A stretch of 64,000 nucleotides of DNA from contig CP036279.1 of assembly GCA_007748055.1 (NCBI GenBank), positions 124,001-188,000 on the forward strand, given 5' to 3'. Source of the DNA: Kolteria novifilia. GTDB taxonomy: Bacteria > Planctomycetota > Planctomycetia > Kolteriales > Kolteriaceae. The translations under genes were made by a program, and so were the position numbers. Under the pieces are notes generated by a model. The model did no database searches. It was not told the origin of the DNA and was given only the letters and a program-made list of their open reading frames with translations. Shown here piece after piece: positions 18,520 to 28,211 of the stretch (position 1 is the first letter of the stretch; each line of letters opens with the position of its first letter).

Positions 18520-19830
18520 TTAGGTGATCACCACCTCGTCTTCGTCATCCTCCCGCGGGGGAGTGAGGCTCGTCTCGCCAGCAAGCAACGATGTGGGTGT
18601 CGGCGGCAATGGCTGACGCTGGGGCTGGGCGATCTGCAACCACTGGGCCATGAAGGAGAGCGTCGTCCCTTGAAGCAACACCGACGTCACCACGATGAAG
18701 AAGATCGCGTGCAGCAAATAATCCGCGATCGGCAGCCCCTCGACCTTGGCATACGTTGCCATGATGATCGGAACCGCCCCACGCAGTCCGCCCCAGGAAA
18801 CCATGATCTTCTCGTTGGTCGTGAATCGCTTCGTCGGCAAGCACGCGAAGACGCTCGCCGGGCGCGAGACGAACATCAAGAACGCCGAGAGCACGATCGC
18901 CTGGCCGATCAGCGGAGGCATCTCCGAGGGAAACACCAGCAGCCCCAGCGTCAGGAACATGACGATCTGCATGAACCAGGCGAGGTACTCGTGCCAGGAC
19001 ATGAGTTGGCGGCGCTGCTCGAACGAGTGATTGCCGACCACGATGCCCGCGAGGTAGACCGCGAGAAACCCGTTGCCGTTGATCAGCGTCACCCCCGCGT
19101 AGGTGAGCAGGGCCAACCCGACCGAAAGCGTGGGATAGAGCTCCTCGATCGCGAGTGGAAATCGCCTCAACAAGAAGACGATCAAATGGCCGGCTCCCCA
19201 TCCACACAACGAGCCGACGATCATCTGGATGAAGAAACTCGGGATCAGCGAGAGGAGCGATCCGGCGAAGGAAGCTCCCACCGCGAATTGCAGCCCAATG
19301 AGCGCGTTGGTGAGGAAGACCGCCATCGGGTCGTTGCTGCCCGACTCGAACTCGATCAACGAAGCCAGTTCCGGGCGAAGCGGCACCCCGCGACTTCGCA
19401 AGACGGCGAAGACGGCGGCCGCGTCGGTCGAGGAGATCATCGCGCCGAGCAAGAACCCGTCAAGAAGACCGATCCCACAAACCAGATAGGCGAAGATCCC
19501 GACGAGGAAGGTGCTCAAGAGTACGCCCCCGGTCGCCAAGATCAGACCCGGCCGAATGACGGGGACAATCGATCGCCAGTCGGTATTCAGTCCCCCGGAA
19601 AAGAGGATGAGGACCAACGCGAGGATGCCCAGCCCCTGGGCGAGTTTGGCATCCTCGAAGGGGATTCCCCCAATCCCGTCGGAACCGGCCAAGACACCGA
19701 TACCAAGGAAGATGAGTAGGGCCGGCACCCCCCATTTCGCCGATAGCTGACTCGCCAGGACGGCGACGATCAACAGAATCGATCCGGCGAACAGAAGATG
19801 TTCCGTGTTCAGGACGGAGGGAAGTTGCAT
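18520..19830 (-). CDS. K+/H+ (cation:proton) antiporter, CPA1 family
   Basis: 436 aa with about 12 predicted membrane helices beginning at residue 12. Family features are LIFLGIGVLAGSDGIGG, GAMISSTDAAAVFAVLRSRG (the conserved TD region of CPA exchangers) and FESGSNDPMAVFLT (the ND ion-binding site). The layout resembles NhaP2/CvrA-type K+/H+ antiporters, but the C-terminal TrkA-C regulatory domain of that subfamily is absent and replaced by an acidic tail (PPREDDEDEVVIT). It exports K+ or Na+ in exchange for protons. It follows the DJ-1 gene region on the minus strand and is upstream of the K+ channel. Confidence 0.9.
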   Translation of the reverse strand: MQLPSVLNTEHLLFAGSILLIVAVLASQLSAKWGVPALLIFLGIGVLAGSDGIGGIPFEDAKLAQGLGILALVLILFSGGLNTDWRSIVPVIRPGLILATGGVLLSTFLVGIFAYLVCGIGLLDGFLLGAMISSTDAAAVFAVLRSRGVPLRPELASLIEFESGSNDPMAVFLTNALIGLQFAVGASFAGSLLSLIPSFFIQMIVGSLCGWGAGHLIVFLLRRFPLAIEELYPTLSVGLALLTYAGVTLINGNGFLAVYLAGIVVGNHSFEQRRQLMSWHEYLAWFMQIVMFLTLGLLVFPSEMPPLIGQAIVLSAFLMFVSRPASVFACLPTKRFTTNEKIMVSWGGLRGAVPIIMATYAKVEGLPIADYLLHAIFFIVVTSVLLQGTTLSFMAQWLQIAQPQRQPLPPTPTSLLAGETSLTPPREDDEDEVVIT

Positions 19831-19864
19831 GAAGAGTTCTCTTGGACGCTGGCTCGGAGGGCGC

Positions 19865-20395
19865 TCACTCGGCGCCGACGACGGAGAAGATCCCCTTCAT
19901 GAAGTCGGGCAGGTCGTCCGGCTTGCGGCTCGAGACGAAATAGCGATCGACCACGACCGACGCATCCTCCCAGAGAGCGCCGGCGTTGACGAGGTCGTCC
20001 TTGATGCCCGGCGAACCAGTGACGCGAACGCCCTTGTAGACACCCGCCGAGATCGGCATCCAGCCGCCGTGGCAGATCGCCGCGACCAACTTTCCCGCCT
20101 CGGAGAATTCGCGGAGCAGGCTCTTCACCTTGTCGTCACGGCGAAGCTTATCCGGCATGAACCCGCCGGGGCAAACAACCCCATCGAACGCGGAGGAGGC
20201 GACACTGGCGATCGCCGCGTCCGACACGCAGGGATAGCCGTTCTTACCCGCGTAGGTCTTGCCGCACTCGGGCCCCGCCAACGTGACCGACGCGCCTGCC
20301 TCGATCAATCGAAGCTTCGGATACCAAAGCTCGAGATCCTCGTAGATATCGCCGACAAAGAAGAGGAAACTCTTTCCGTCCAATGGCTGCCCCAT
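19865..20395 (-). CDS. DJ-1/PfpI family protein (type 1 glutamine amidotransferase-like)
   Basis: 176 aa from ATG at 20395, which follows AAAGGAC; the open frame upstream of this is unrelated. The nucleophile elbow is AAICHGGW (Cys108-His109) and the conserved acidic residue lies in YEDLEL (Glu19). The sequence fits the PfpI/YhbO branch, which acts on glyoxal-damaged proteins and nucleotides or as a stress protease-like enzyme. It ends 34 nt upstream of the antiporter start, so the two may be co-transcribed. Confidence 0.9.
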   Translation of the reverse strand: MGQPLDGKSFLFFVGDIYEDLELWYPKLRLIEAGASVTLAGPECGKTYAGKNGYPCVSDAAIASVASSAFDGVVCPGGFMPDKLRRDDKVKSLLREFSEAGKLVAAICHGGWMPISAGVYKGVRVTGSPGIKDDLVNAGALWEDASVVVDRYFVSSRKPDDLPDFMKGIFSVVGAE

Positions 20396-20798
20396 GGTGT
20401 CGTCCTTTCGAGCGGGGACTTCGCGACTCCGTCGACATATGTATGACCCTGATGGGATTGATGGCCAGAAAAGTGCTGCTGGACTCGACCTCGACCGCCG
20501 CCGGAGGCGAAAGACCGAAGGGCCGGAGAACCGGAGACGTTTCCTTCTTCCTTTCGCCGGGACGACGTCTATCCTAGGAGGAAGATGAACCGGCACATCA
20601 GAGCCACTCTAAACCGGGGAGTGGACGTGGGGGCCAGGGACTAGCGACGAGGTTCGGAGAGAGCCGCGCGTTGGCGCGGGGCTCGGACGAAGCAAGCCCT
20701 CGCGATCGATCGCGAGTTGGGAGTGACTTGCCCAATCCTTCGCCAGCGATCATCCCCGGAGCGTTCCGGAACGCCGTCAAGCAATAGGAAGAGATACC
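20396..20798. other. Divergent intergenic region, with a possible 19-aa leader ORF
   Basis: 403 bp between divergent genes. A short plus-strand ORF at 20585-20644 (ATG to TAG, peptide MNRHIRATLNRGVDVGARD) has AGGAGG just before its start, although the 3-nt spacing is short. It could be a leader peptide for the histidine kinase or chance. No other gene was recognised. Confidence 0.3.
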
Positions 20799-22601
20799 GT
20801 GGCGTCGTTGACAGTCATCCGAGGACCCGATCGCGGACGGCGGTTCGAATTGACCGACTCGGTGCCGACCATCGGGCGCGATGCCACCAACGCGATCCGC
20901 TTGCACGACACCGAGGCCTCGCGCCACCATGCCGAGTTGCAACTGACCAAGGACGGCTACATCGTCCACGACTTGAAGAGTTCCAACGGCACGTTCCTCA
21001 ATGATGCCCGCATCGATCGCGGCCTGCTCAAGACCGGCGATCGCGTCCTGATCGGACAAACGGAACTCATCTTCAACGCGGGCATTAGCAAGAGTCGGCC
21101 CGCGGAAATGGCCGAACGCATTAGCGTGGTCAGCCCCCAACAAGTCGCCGAGTCCTCCGCGATCCTTCGCGCCATCAAGCACGACGAGGGAACCGCCTTT
21201 CTGCGCAACCCCGAGCGGGCCCAGAGTCGTTGGCTTCAGAACGCCCTTTCCAACCTCGCGGTCATGTACGAGACCAGCCAGGCGATCAGCCGCATCAGCG
21301 ATCTCGATCAGCTCCTCGATCACATCATGGACCTGATCTTCTCGTCGCTGAAGCCCGACCGGAGCTGCATCGTGCTCCGCGACGTCGACACCGGCAAGCT
21401 CGAGCCGACCGCCGTCCGCTTCGCCGAGGAGCCCGATCAAAAGGAGACGATCACGCTCAGCCGGACGATCGTCGACTACGTGCTGCGAAAGGAAGAAGGG
21501 GTTATCGTCCTCGACGCCTCTCAGGACCAACGCTTCGGCAAGGCCCAGAGTATCGTCAAACTGGGGATTCGCGAGGCGATCTGCGTTCCGCTTCGCGGTC
21601 GTCACGAAACGCTCGGCGTCGTCTATCTCGACACGAAGAGCGATGGGCAAAAGGCGCTCGAGAAACAGACGCCGGTCAAGTTCAGCGACGACCATCTCCG
21701 CCTGATGATCGCGATCGCCCACCAAGCCGGCTTGGCGATCGAGGACACGCGCTTCTACCAGGCGATGATGCAGGCCGAACGACTCGCCGCCATCGGGCAG
21801 ACGATCGCGACGCTGAGCCATCACATCAAGAACATCATGCAGGGGCTCAAGTCGGGCAGCTACTTGGTTGAGATGGGCCTGACCGACGAGAAAGCCGACG
21901 TCATCGAAAAGGGTTGGCGGATCGTCGAGAAGAACCAGGACAAGATCTACAACCTGGTAATGGACATGCTCAGCTTCTCGAAGGAGCGCGAGCCGGCGTG
22001 GGAGCTGTCGGATCTCAACGAGATCGTTCGCGATGTCGCCGAACTGATGGAGGGGCGGGCGAAGGATTTCGGCGCCACCATCAAGCTCGAACTCGACCCG
22101 GAACTCCCCGAGATCGCCGTCGATCCCGAAGCGATCCATCGCATGTCGCTGAACATCGTCACCAACGCGATCGATGCCGTCGACGGCGAGGAAGAGGGCA
22201 TCGTCCGGCTCGTTACCTCCCGTTCCCCCGCGACGAACACCGTCAAAATTGTCGTCAGCGACAACGGCTGCGGCATCCCCGAGGAACAGGTCGAACGCAT
22301 CTTCCAGATCTTCTCGTCGACCAAAGGTTCGCGCGGTAGTGGCCTGGGCTTGCCCGTGAGCCGCAAGATCGCTCGCGAGCATGGTGGCGACGTGCTCGTC
22401 ACCAGTCATGAAGGGGAAGGGAGCACCTTCGAGATCGAACTTCCGATGCGAACCAACATTCCCGAGACCAGCGCCGACTCCTCCATCGGCATCGGGGAAA
22501 TGACCGTCAGCGACTTCAAGGACAACAAGTCCGATCCCGACACCTCCGTCGGCAGGAACCAACCCAAGGAGAGTAAGGGCAACGAGGAAGTCGCCGAGTA
22601 A
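20799..22601 (+). CDS. FHA-GAF sensor histidine kinase
   Basis: 600 aa from GTG at 20799, preceded by AGGAAGAG. Domains in order: an FHA domain (about 1-95; TIGRD, SRHHAEL, LKSSNGTFLN), which binds phosphothreonine; a GAF domain (about 155-315); a dimerisation helix with phospho-acceptor LSHHIKN near residue 345; and an HATPase domain (N box NIVTNAIDAV, G1 DNGCGIP, G2 GSGLGLPVSRKIA). There are no membrane helices, so it is a cytosolic sensor. No response regulator gene is adjacent. The C-terminus after about 560 is a disordered acidic tail. Confidence 0.93.
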   Translation: MASLTVIRGPDRGRRFELTDSVPTIGRDATNAIRLHDTEASRHHAELQLTKDGYIVHDLKSSNGTFLNDARIDRGLLKTGDRVLIGQTELIFNAGISKSRPAEMAERISVVSPQQVAESSAILRAIKHDEGTAFLRNPERAQSRWLQNALSNLAVMYETSQAISRISDLDQLLDHIMDLIFSSLKPDRSCIVLRDVDTGKLEPTAVRFAEEPDQKETITLSRTIVDYVLRKEEGVIVLDASQDQRFGKAQSIVKLGIREAICVPLRGRHETLGVVYLDTKSDGQKALEKQTPVKFSDDHLRLMIAIAHQAGLAIEDTRFYQAMMQAERLAAIGQTIATLSHHIKNIMQGLKSGSYLVEMGLTDEKADVIEKGWRIVEKNQDKIYNLVMDMLSFSKEREPAWELSDLNEIVRDVAELMEGRAKDFGATIKLELDPELPEIAVDPEAIHRMSLNIVTNAIDAVDGEEEGIVRLVTSRSPATNTVKIVVSDNGCGIPEEQVERIFQIFSSTKGSRGSGLGLPVSRKIAREHGGDVLVTSHEGEGSTFEIELPMRTNIPETSADSSIGIGEMTVSDFKDNKSDPDTSVGRNQPKESKGNEEVAE

Positions 22602-22620
22602 GGCGATCGCGCCCGCCGCG

Positions 22621-22700
22621 CTTGGGTGCCGTGCTCACGCTTGCCGTGGGCATGCAAAAGAGACTCACGCTTGCCGTGGGCATGCAAAAGAGACTCACAC
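22621..22700 (+). repeat. Two 30-nt hairpin units (copy E)
   Basis: CTTGGGTGCC is followed by two units that begin CACGCTTGCCGTGGGCATGC at 22636 and 22666, exactly 30 nt apart. The TIR-like outer parts of the full element are missing. It lies 20 nt after the histidine kinase stop in its orientation, and between two convergent genes, where a hairpin could act as terminator. Confidence 0.7.
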
Positions 22701-22753
22701 GGGGTGAACCGTCAACTCGCGATACGCGATTCGGACATCGCCGAACCAGATCG

Positions 22754-23740
22754 CTAGTCGAGATCGGCCTTCGCCGAGAGGAGCCGAATCGACACCGAGG
22801 GGTTATTGCGGCTCTCGGTCAGATTCAACAGACGCACCAGCGTGCTCTTCGTCTCGCCGGGATCGATGCGGGCGAACTCCACGTACTCCATGTCGCTCGA
22901 GAGTGCCCCGCCCTGGTTGCGGTTGTTGAGGCTCACCTCTAACTGAAGCTGTTCGAGCGCCTGCCCGCCGGTGTTCTTCACGTTGACGCGAACCACCCAC
23001 CCGATCGCGTCGTTGGCCGAACCGTAGCGACTGACGAACTCGTAGGTCCAGCGTAGCTCCGGATGTTGCTTGCCCACCGGTTGACCGGCCGCCGCGACGA
23101 AGCAGGGAATCTCCTCGCCGTCGATCTCCATCGTCGGTTGAGCGTCGTCGATCCAACCAAAAACGCGGACGTTCATGCCCCGTTTCCAGTCGTTGATGTC
23201 GGCGGTGCAGAGCTTGAAGGGAAGCAAGACCGGCCGTTCCCAGTCATTGCCCGCCTTGATCACATTGACTAGCAACCCCATCCCACGCCGTTCACCCACC
23301 TTACCGTCAAAGGTGATCGGGCGCTTGGTCGCTTGTCCCTTGAGGGTCGAGCCCTCGACCGGATCGCATTTCTTGACGAACTGATCGGGGCGCAGCAAGG
23401 ACCCGTTCCATTCGATGCGTTCCACCGACCCGTAGCGTTTGACCCCATCGATGCCAGTGATCTTCCGGGCCTGAGCCCCGCGTGGTTCGTCCTCGTCCTT
23501 GCGCTTGTACGAGACCCGATCGCGCATCTCGTCGACCACCATTTCGACCGTCCCCTCGGGCACACGGCGCGCACGGGACACCCAAGCGACGGCGTCCTCC
23601 TTGTACTTGCCGAACTTGTACGCGGAGCGGTAAAGCGTGTAGATCGACTTCTTGTCGAGAGCGGTGAGGTCGTCGTAGACACGTTGCGAATGGGAATCGC
23701 CCGTCAACAGCGCGACCGCGAGGAGATGAACCACCAACAT
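22754..23740 (-). CDS. Secreted protein of unknown function
   Basis: 328 aa from ATG at 23740, preceded by GGGAAGGCG. A signal peptide (MLVVHLLAVALLTGDSHS) is followed by a helical N-terminal region on development of which no family name can be given, and a C-terminal beta-rich part that reads like an Ig/FN-type domain (WTYEFVSRYGSANDAIGWVVRVNVKNTGGQALEQLQLEVSL). It is probably periplasmic. It is convergent with the histidine kinase and isolated otherwise. Confidence 0.8.
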   Translation of the reverse strand: MLVVHLLAVALLTGDSHSQRVYDDLTALDKKSIYTLYRSAYKFGKYKEDAVAWVSRARRVPEGTVEMVVDEMRDRVSYKRKDEDEPRGAQARKITGIDGVKRYGSVERIEWNGSLLRPDQFVKKCDPVEGSTLKGQATKRPITFDGKVGERRGMGLLVNVIKAGNDWERPVLLPFKLCTADINDWKRGMNVRVFGWIDDAQPTMEIDGEEIPCFVAAAGQPVGKQHPELRWTYEFVSRYGSANDAIGWVVRVNVKNTGGQALEQLQLEVSLNNRNQGGALSSDMEYVEFARIDPGETKSTLVRLLNLTESRNNPSVSIRLLSAKADLD

Positions 23741-24382
23741 CGCCTTCCCTCTCCCTGGCCCCAACCCGCTGGTTCGACGGAGTGCTCCAAAGTGACGGCT
23801 CGGGAACGATCAACGACGCCAACAGGGGGGAATGTGAGGAGACCACTGAGCCCACGAACCCAATTCTACCGCCCACGACCAGGAGCTGGCATTGGGGATT
23901 TCCCTAATGCGGCGAAGTTTTGCCACTTTTCATCGAGAAAAAGTCGATGTACCGACGTCGACGGTAAGCGAACCGTTCAAGTATTCACTACCCCCTTACT
24001 CCTACCACTCGTTGGCGCTTTCCCTTTCTTCTTAGTCGCATGCCATGAGCCTCCCTCGCGACCATTCCCGCGCCCAGAGACTGGCGTCCGAAAGTCTCTT
24101 TAACAGCAAGCAAGCCGTCAGCGCAACCTACCAAGAGTCACAGCCCGCTTGAGCCGCTCTTCGCTGCTTTTCCAAAAAAGCCCCAAAATCCCTTGATCTG
24201 CCACACTCGCTAAAGTCGGTCCATCCCGCGTTACGATAACTTTTTCGTGCACTGAGAGATCCCCTCTGCCGCCAGTCGGTCGAGGGACCTAGAGGAAGAG
24301 AACCGAATGTTCTCGAGATCCTCGACGGTCGGTCCATGGCGCCACCACGGAGCGTCACGGCCGACAAGGAGAGCGCCAGTCC
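23741..24382. other. Intergenic region before the BBP7 gene
   Basis: 642 bp, divergent genes on both sides, so promoters of both should lie here. It is more A/T-rich at 23900-24000 and 24170-24260 than the surrounding coding DNA. No gene, repeat unit or clear promoter was recognised. Confidence 0.35.
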
Positions 24383-25594
24383 ATGAAATACGCCTTCCTC
24401 ATCACCGCGGTCGGTCTCTTCGTTGCCGGGACCGCTGGGGCTCAAGAACTCATGACGGGGCCAACCTCCGTCGTCGAGGAGCCGGTCTTCGATGAGTTTG
24501 TCGAGGAACCCGCCGAGATGGTCGGGATCGGCGGCCGACGCCAGACCTTCCGCTTCGGCGCCGAGTGGCTCCTCTGGGAGATCACCAGCGACCAGAAGCC
24601 GCTGCTGACCACCAGCCCCAACGGCACCGCGCGGGCCGACGCCGGCGTCCTGGATCGCCCGGGAACGTCGGTGCTGCTCGAGGGCAATATCATCGATCAG
24701 CCCCAAAACGGCGGACGCATCACCATCGACTTCTCGAACAACGACTTCGAGGAAGGCTACTTCCAAGCCCTCTTCTTCGGGCTCGGCGACGGTGCCAGCA
24801 CGGGATATACCTCCAACGGAGACCCGATCCTGGCTCGCCCCTTCACCAACACGCTGCTCGGACGTCAAGACTCTCAACTCGTCGCCTATCCGGGCCTCTC
24901 CGAGGGAAGCATCAACTTCAACACCGACAACCTCATGCTTGACGCGGAGCTCAATCGCTGGGTCAACGTTGCCCGCGGCGGCCTGTTCGAGTTCAACATG
25001 ATGGGCGGTATTCGCTACATGCAGTTCGAGGAGTCCCTCCGCATTCAGGAGCGACTCGTTTCGACCGATCCGACCGCCGCGACGATCCAAGGTACCCAGT
25101 TCAACGTTCACGAGCGTTTCGACGCGGAAAACTACTTCGGCGGCGTCCAGATCGGCGGCGAGGTGAAGGCCCAAGGCCGCTTTTGGGAAGCCGGGTTCCT
25201 CACCAAGCTCGCGATCGGTGGCGTCGGCGGGAACTTCCGCTACGACGGCTCGACCCAGGTCGTGACCCCAGGCCAACCGACGGTGACCAATGACGGCGGC
25301 GTCCTCGTCAACGCCTCCAACGACGGGCTCCGCGACGAGCACCTCGACTTCGGCATCATCCCGGAGGTCGGCGCGAAGGTGACCGGCAAGTTCGGCCCGG
25401 CTCGGGTAAGCATCGGTTACAACTTCCTGTTGCTCACGCCGATCGTTCGCACGACCGACCTCATCGGCGAAGGGGTCAACCCGGCGAGTATCGCTCCCTC
25501 CCAAGCGGGCTATCCCGAGCGGTCGACGGAGAATATCGCCAACAGTTCGGTCATCGCTCACGGACTGACGGTTGGTGCCGCCATCGGCTTCTAA
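24383..25594 (+). CDS. BBP7-family outer membrane beta-barrel protein
   Basis: 403 aa with a signal peptide cleaved near AGAQE (residue 20). The body alternates aromatic beta-strands and begins RFGAEWLLWEITSDQKPLLTT, the entry typical of planctomycete BBP7 proteins. Later strands include GGLFEFNMMGGIRYMQFEE and VSIGYNFLLLTPIVR, and the protein ends AAIGF, an aromatic C-terminal residue as in many barrels. It is likely an outer-membrane barrel of unknown transport role. Its start ATG has GGAG about 12 nt upstream. Confidence 0.85.
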   Translation: MKYAFLITAVGLFVAGTAGAQELMTGPTSVVEEPVFDEFVEEPAEMVGIGGRRQTFRFGAEWLLWEITSDQKPLLTTSPNGTARADAGVLDRPGTSVLLEGNIIDQPQNGGRITIDFSNNDFEEGYFQALFFGLGDGASTGYTSNGDPILARPFTNTLLGRQDSQLVAYPGLSEGSINFNTDNLMLDAELNRWVNVARGGLFEFNMMGGIRYMQFEESLRIQERLVSTDPTAATIQGTQFNVHERFDAENYFGGVQIGGEVKAQGRFWEAGFLTKLAIGGVGGNFRYDGSTQVVTPGQPTVTNDGGVLVNASNDGLRDEHLDFGIIPEVGAKVTGKFGPARVSIGYNFLLLTPIVRTTDLIGEGVNPASIAPSQAGYPERSTENIANSSVIAHGLTVGAAIGF

Positions 25595-25857
25595 CGACAC
25601 CGCCCCAGACTGCCCCTTCAGACGACACCTCGCCCCGGAACGACTCGCGGCGAGGAACCCATCCTCCAGCTCCATCGACGTCGCCGCCCCCTCCATCATC
25701 TCCGGGAACGGCGGCGAAATCCTTCTCTCCCTTTCCCAGCTCAACTGCCAACAGCTCCCGCGCCGGCGCTCGACATCGCACGTGTCACGATCCCATTCGA
25801 CTCGTGCCACGTTCCCATTCGACTCGTGCGTCCCCGGCCGGGCACCCGTGCTCCTCG

Positions 25858-25952
25858 TGCACTGGTTCACCAAAGTTTTGGGGTGCCACTGGCTGCTCGG
25901 TTCACCGAAGTCGTCGGGTGCCACTGGCTGCTTGTCAGCCAGTGCCAAAGGG
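25858..25952 (+). repeat. CACTGGCTG-hairpin repeat, double copy
   Basis: It begins GTGCACTGGTTCACC and contains two GGGTGCCACTGGCTGCT segments. The second closes a perfect hairpin at 25922-25944: CACTGGCTG, loop CTTGT, CAGCCAGTG, then GCCAAAGGGT. The same family occurs at 28478, 30764, 34270 and 39992. It lies 264 nt after the BBP7 stop. Confidence 0.75.
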
Positions 25953-25953
25953 T

Positions 25954-26007
25954 GAGCAGCCCGTTGATCTATTCGCTGCCGGCTCGCTTAAATCAACGGA
26001 CTGCTGA
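25954..26007. repeat. AGCAGCCCGTTGATCT hairpin element
   Basis: AGCAGCCCGTTGATCTA and TAAATCAACGGACTGCT are complementary at 15 of 17 positions and separated by about 20 nt. The same ends delimit the 163-bp element at 18357-18519, so this looks like a short internally deleted relative. Confidence 0.6.
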
Positions 26008-26315
26008 GATTGCACAGACACCAACTTCACGTTGGGACAGAGCGCTTCGTGCCGACGCAACCACCACCCACGTAGCGCCGCGGACATCCCCCGTCGGCGT
26101 CGACGCGTCGATCATCTCCTCGCGCTGCCCCCACCCACCAACCTCTCGCTTCGTATTCCATTCGTGACCATTGGTCGGATCGTAGGAGTTGCTCGCTTTT
26201 TCTCAGTTGTCCGACCACTTGATGCCGATGCAATAAGTGAGGCATTTGCGCCATGCAATAAGCTTGCTAGCCCGCCTCATCACGCTTACATGAACGAATG
26301 CACAAGGAGCTTCGG
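26008..26315. other. Leader region of the first large secreted-protein gene
   Basis: About 300 bp without a supportable gene. It is relatively A/T-rich from 26150 to 26290, as expected for a promoter and leader, but no clear promoter pair was picked out. Confidence 0.35.
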
Positions 26316-28211
26316 ATGTCTCGAGCGATCCGCTCTATTCGTCCCTTCGCGACCTTCCAACGTCCTGTGGGTGGCTACAAGCCCGCGTTCGAAGCGCTCG
26401 AACATCGCTGGGTGCCGGTCTTCATCGACAACGGCTTGCCGGTCGACACGAGCGGTCACTTCGGCCTTAACGTGCTCACTGGCGGACAAGTCCTGGAATC
26501 GTCGAACTCGGCCGAACTCAACGGGGTCTTCTCGGCCGGCGAGGACTGGATGTTTCAATACGAGCAGATCGTCGACGTCGGCTCCGACGGGGGTGGGGTC
26601 CAACTGCAAAACACGAACGTCACCGAAGCAGCCTTTCTCGACACCGACGGCAGTGTGGTCAGTCGAGGTACGTTCGATGGCGAGAACGGCGTGGTCGGCT
26701 GGGAGGTTCGAACGAGCTTCGAGCCCGGATCGGAGGTCGCCACCACATCGGTCACCCTCGACTCCGACAATCCCCTCGGGAGCATCCAGTTCATCTCCGA
26801 ACTCGACACGCTGATCGGTGGCTTCGACGACGATCCCCAGAAGATCCTCGTGCCGATTGGATCCCCGGGCGCCTCCAACTTCGAGGCCTATGTCCTAAAC
26901 GCCACCGATCCGGTCGGTTTCTCCCAGTACGGGGTCTATTCCGACGGCGTCGAGCTCGTCAATGCGAGCTACGTCGGTTGGGCGGCCGACGAGTACCCGG
27001 ACCTGATTCTCGACATCCTTGGGCCGGGAACCTTCTACACGCCTCAGGGAAACATCAACACGACGAATCTCCCGCCCTTCGACGATCCAGAGTTTGGGAC
27101 GGCCTACGGGCCGGAGATCGTGACCACCGCGTTCGCTTGGTCCGTCAATCCCTCGGCCACGACCGCAACGATCACAACCTTCCTCGAGTTCCTACCGACG
27201 ATCCCGGAGCCGGAAGTCGACGTGCTGATCCTCGAGCCCGATTTCACCCAAGCCTGTACCGGAGAAACGGTGACGTTCACCGCCACCGCGCTGGACTCCG
27301 CCGGGGAGGCGGTTGTCGGCGCCACGCTCAACATCGTCGTCGATGGTGCCAATCCACAGTCGACCACCGTCACGACCAACATCTTCGGTCAAGCGACGTT
27401 CGGCTACGTGGGGGAAGAACCGGGATTCGACGTCATCACCGCGACCGCCACCGAGGGAGCAGGCACCGATACCGCCATCGTCGAATGGCTCGAGGAGCCA
27501 ATCGTGTCGAGTCTCTCCGGCGCGGTCTTTCTCGACTTCAACGGCGACGGGGTTCGCCAACCGGACGAACCGGGAATCGCGAACACGAACGTGACGATCT
27601 CCGGAACAACCTTCATCTGCCCCTTCGAGTCGGTGAGCCTCCTGACCGACGCCGACGGGAGCTTCGCGGTGGCCCTGCCCGAGGGGATCTTCACGATCAA
27701 CATTCAATCCCCTCCCGCCTACATCGCGGGACAAGCCGTCGCGGGCTCCGCGGGGGGCGTGGCGATCGGCTCCTCCACGATCGTGGACATCAGTCTGCCC
27801 GCATTCGTCGACGGCACCGGCTACAACTTCACGGTCCTCGGACTCCAGCCCGAGTTCGTTTCGAAACGCTTCTTCTTCGCGTCCACCAATACCGACGTCT
27901 TGCCGGGAAACATTGTGCGTCCCGAACAGACCGCCAACGTCGACCTGACCGGCCCCGCCGTGATCGTCCCCGTCACCACGGAGGCCCCCCAAGTCGACTC
28001 GGCCCCCATCGTCACCGACGACTTCTTTCCATCGCTGGAGGAGCAAGAAGAGGAAGACCCCGTCATCACACCGCCGGCGATCGACAACGAATGGACGGCG
28101 CACCGCCAGCAACTCGACGCCGATCGCTACCGCAACCTCGGCAGTGACGAAATCGACGAAGTCTTGGCCGAACTCGAGGAGGAAGAAGCCGTTACGAAAG
28201 GTACAACCTAG
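26316..28211 (+). CDS. Large secreted surface protein with LExLExRWVP motif and SdrD-B-like domain (paralogue 1)
   Basis: 631 aa. The ATG at 26316 is chosen over 26298 because AAGGAG stands 6 nt before it, as in the paralogue. The N-terminus holds FEALEHRWVP, a variant of the planctomycete LEPR-like export motif. Then come a beta-rich N-terminal domain (about 40-300), an Ig-like domain (QACTGETVTFTATALDSAG) and an SdrD-B-like calcium domain (SGAVFLDFNGDGVRQPDEPG). The C-terminus is acidic (DEIDEVLAELEEEE). It is about half identical by eye to the protein at 28824. Its TAG stop lies in the left terminus of repeat copy A. Confidence 0.88.
   Translation: MSRAIRSIRPFATFQRPVGGYKPAFEALEHRWVPVFIDNGLPVDTSGHFGLNVLTGGQVLESSNSAELNGVFSAGEDWMFQYEQIVDVGSDGGGVQLQNTNVTEAAFLDTDGSVVSRGTFDGENGVVGWEVRTSFEPGSEVATTSVTLDSDNPLGSIQFISELDTLIGGFDDDPQKILVPIGSPGASNFEAYVLNATDPVGFSQYGVYSDGVELVNASYVGWAADEYPDLILDILGPGTFYTPQGNINTTNLPPFDDPEFGTAYGPEIVTTAFAWSVNPSATTATITTFLEFLPTIPEPEVDVLILEPDFTQACTGETVTFTATALDSAGEAVVGATLNIVVDGANPQSTTVTTNIFGQATFGYVGEEPGFDVITATATEGAGTDTAIVEWLEEPIVSSLSGAVFLDFNGDGVRQPDEPGIANTNVTISGTTFICPFESVSLLTDADGSFAVALPEGIFTINIQSPPAYIAGQAVAGSAGGVAIGSSTIVDISLPAFVDGTGYNFTVLGLQPEFVSKRFFFASTNTDVLPGNIVRPEQTANVDLTGPAVIVPVTTEAPQVDSAPIVTDDFFPSLEEQEEEDPVITPPAIDNEWTAHRQQLDADRYRNLGSDEIDEVLAELEEEEAVTKGTT

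Noticed and set aside
20598-22562. 654-aa frame antisense to the histidine kinase
   Set aside because: It is the mirror of a gene with complete FHA, GAF and kinase motifs; the reverse protein has no family features.
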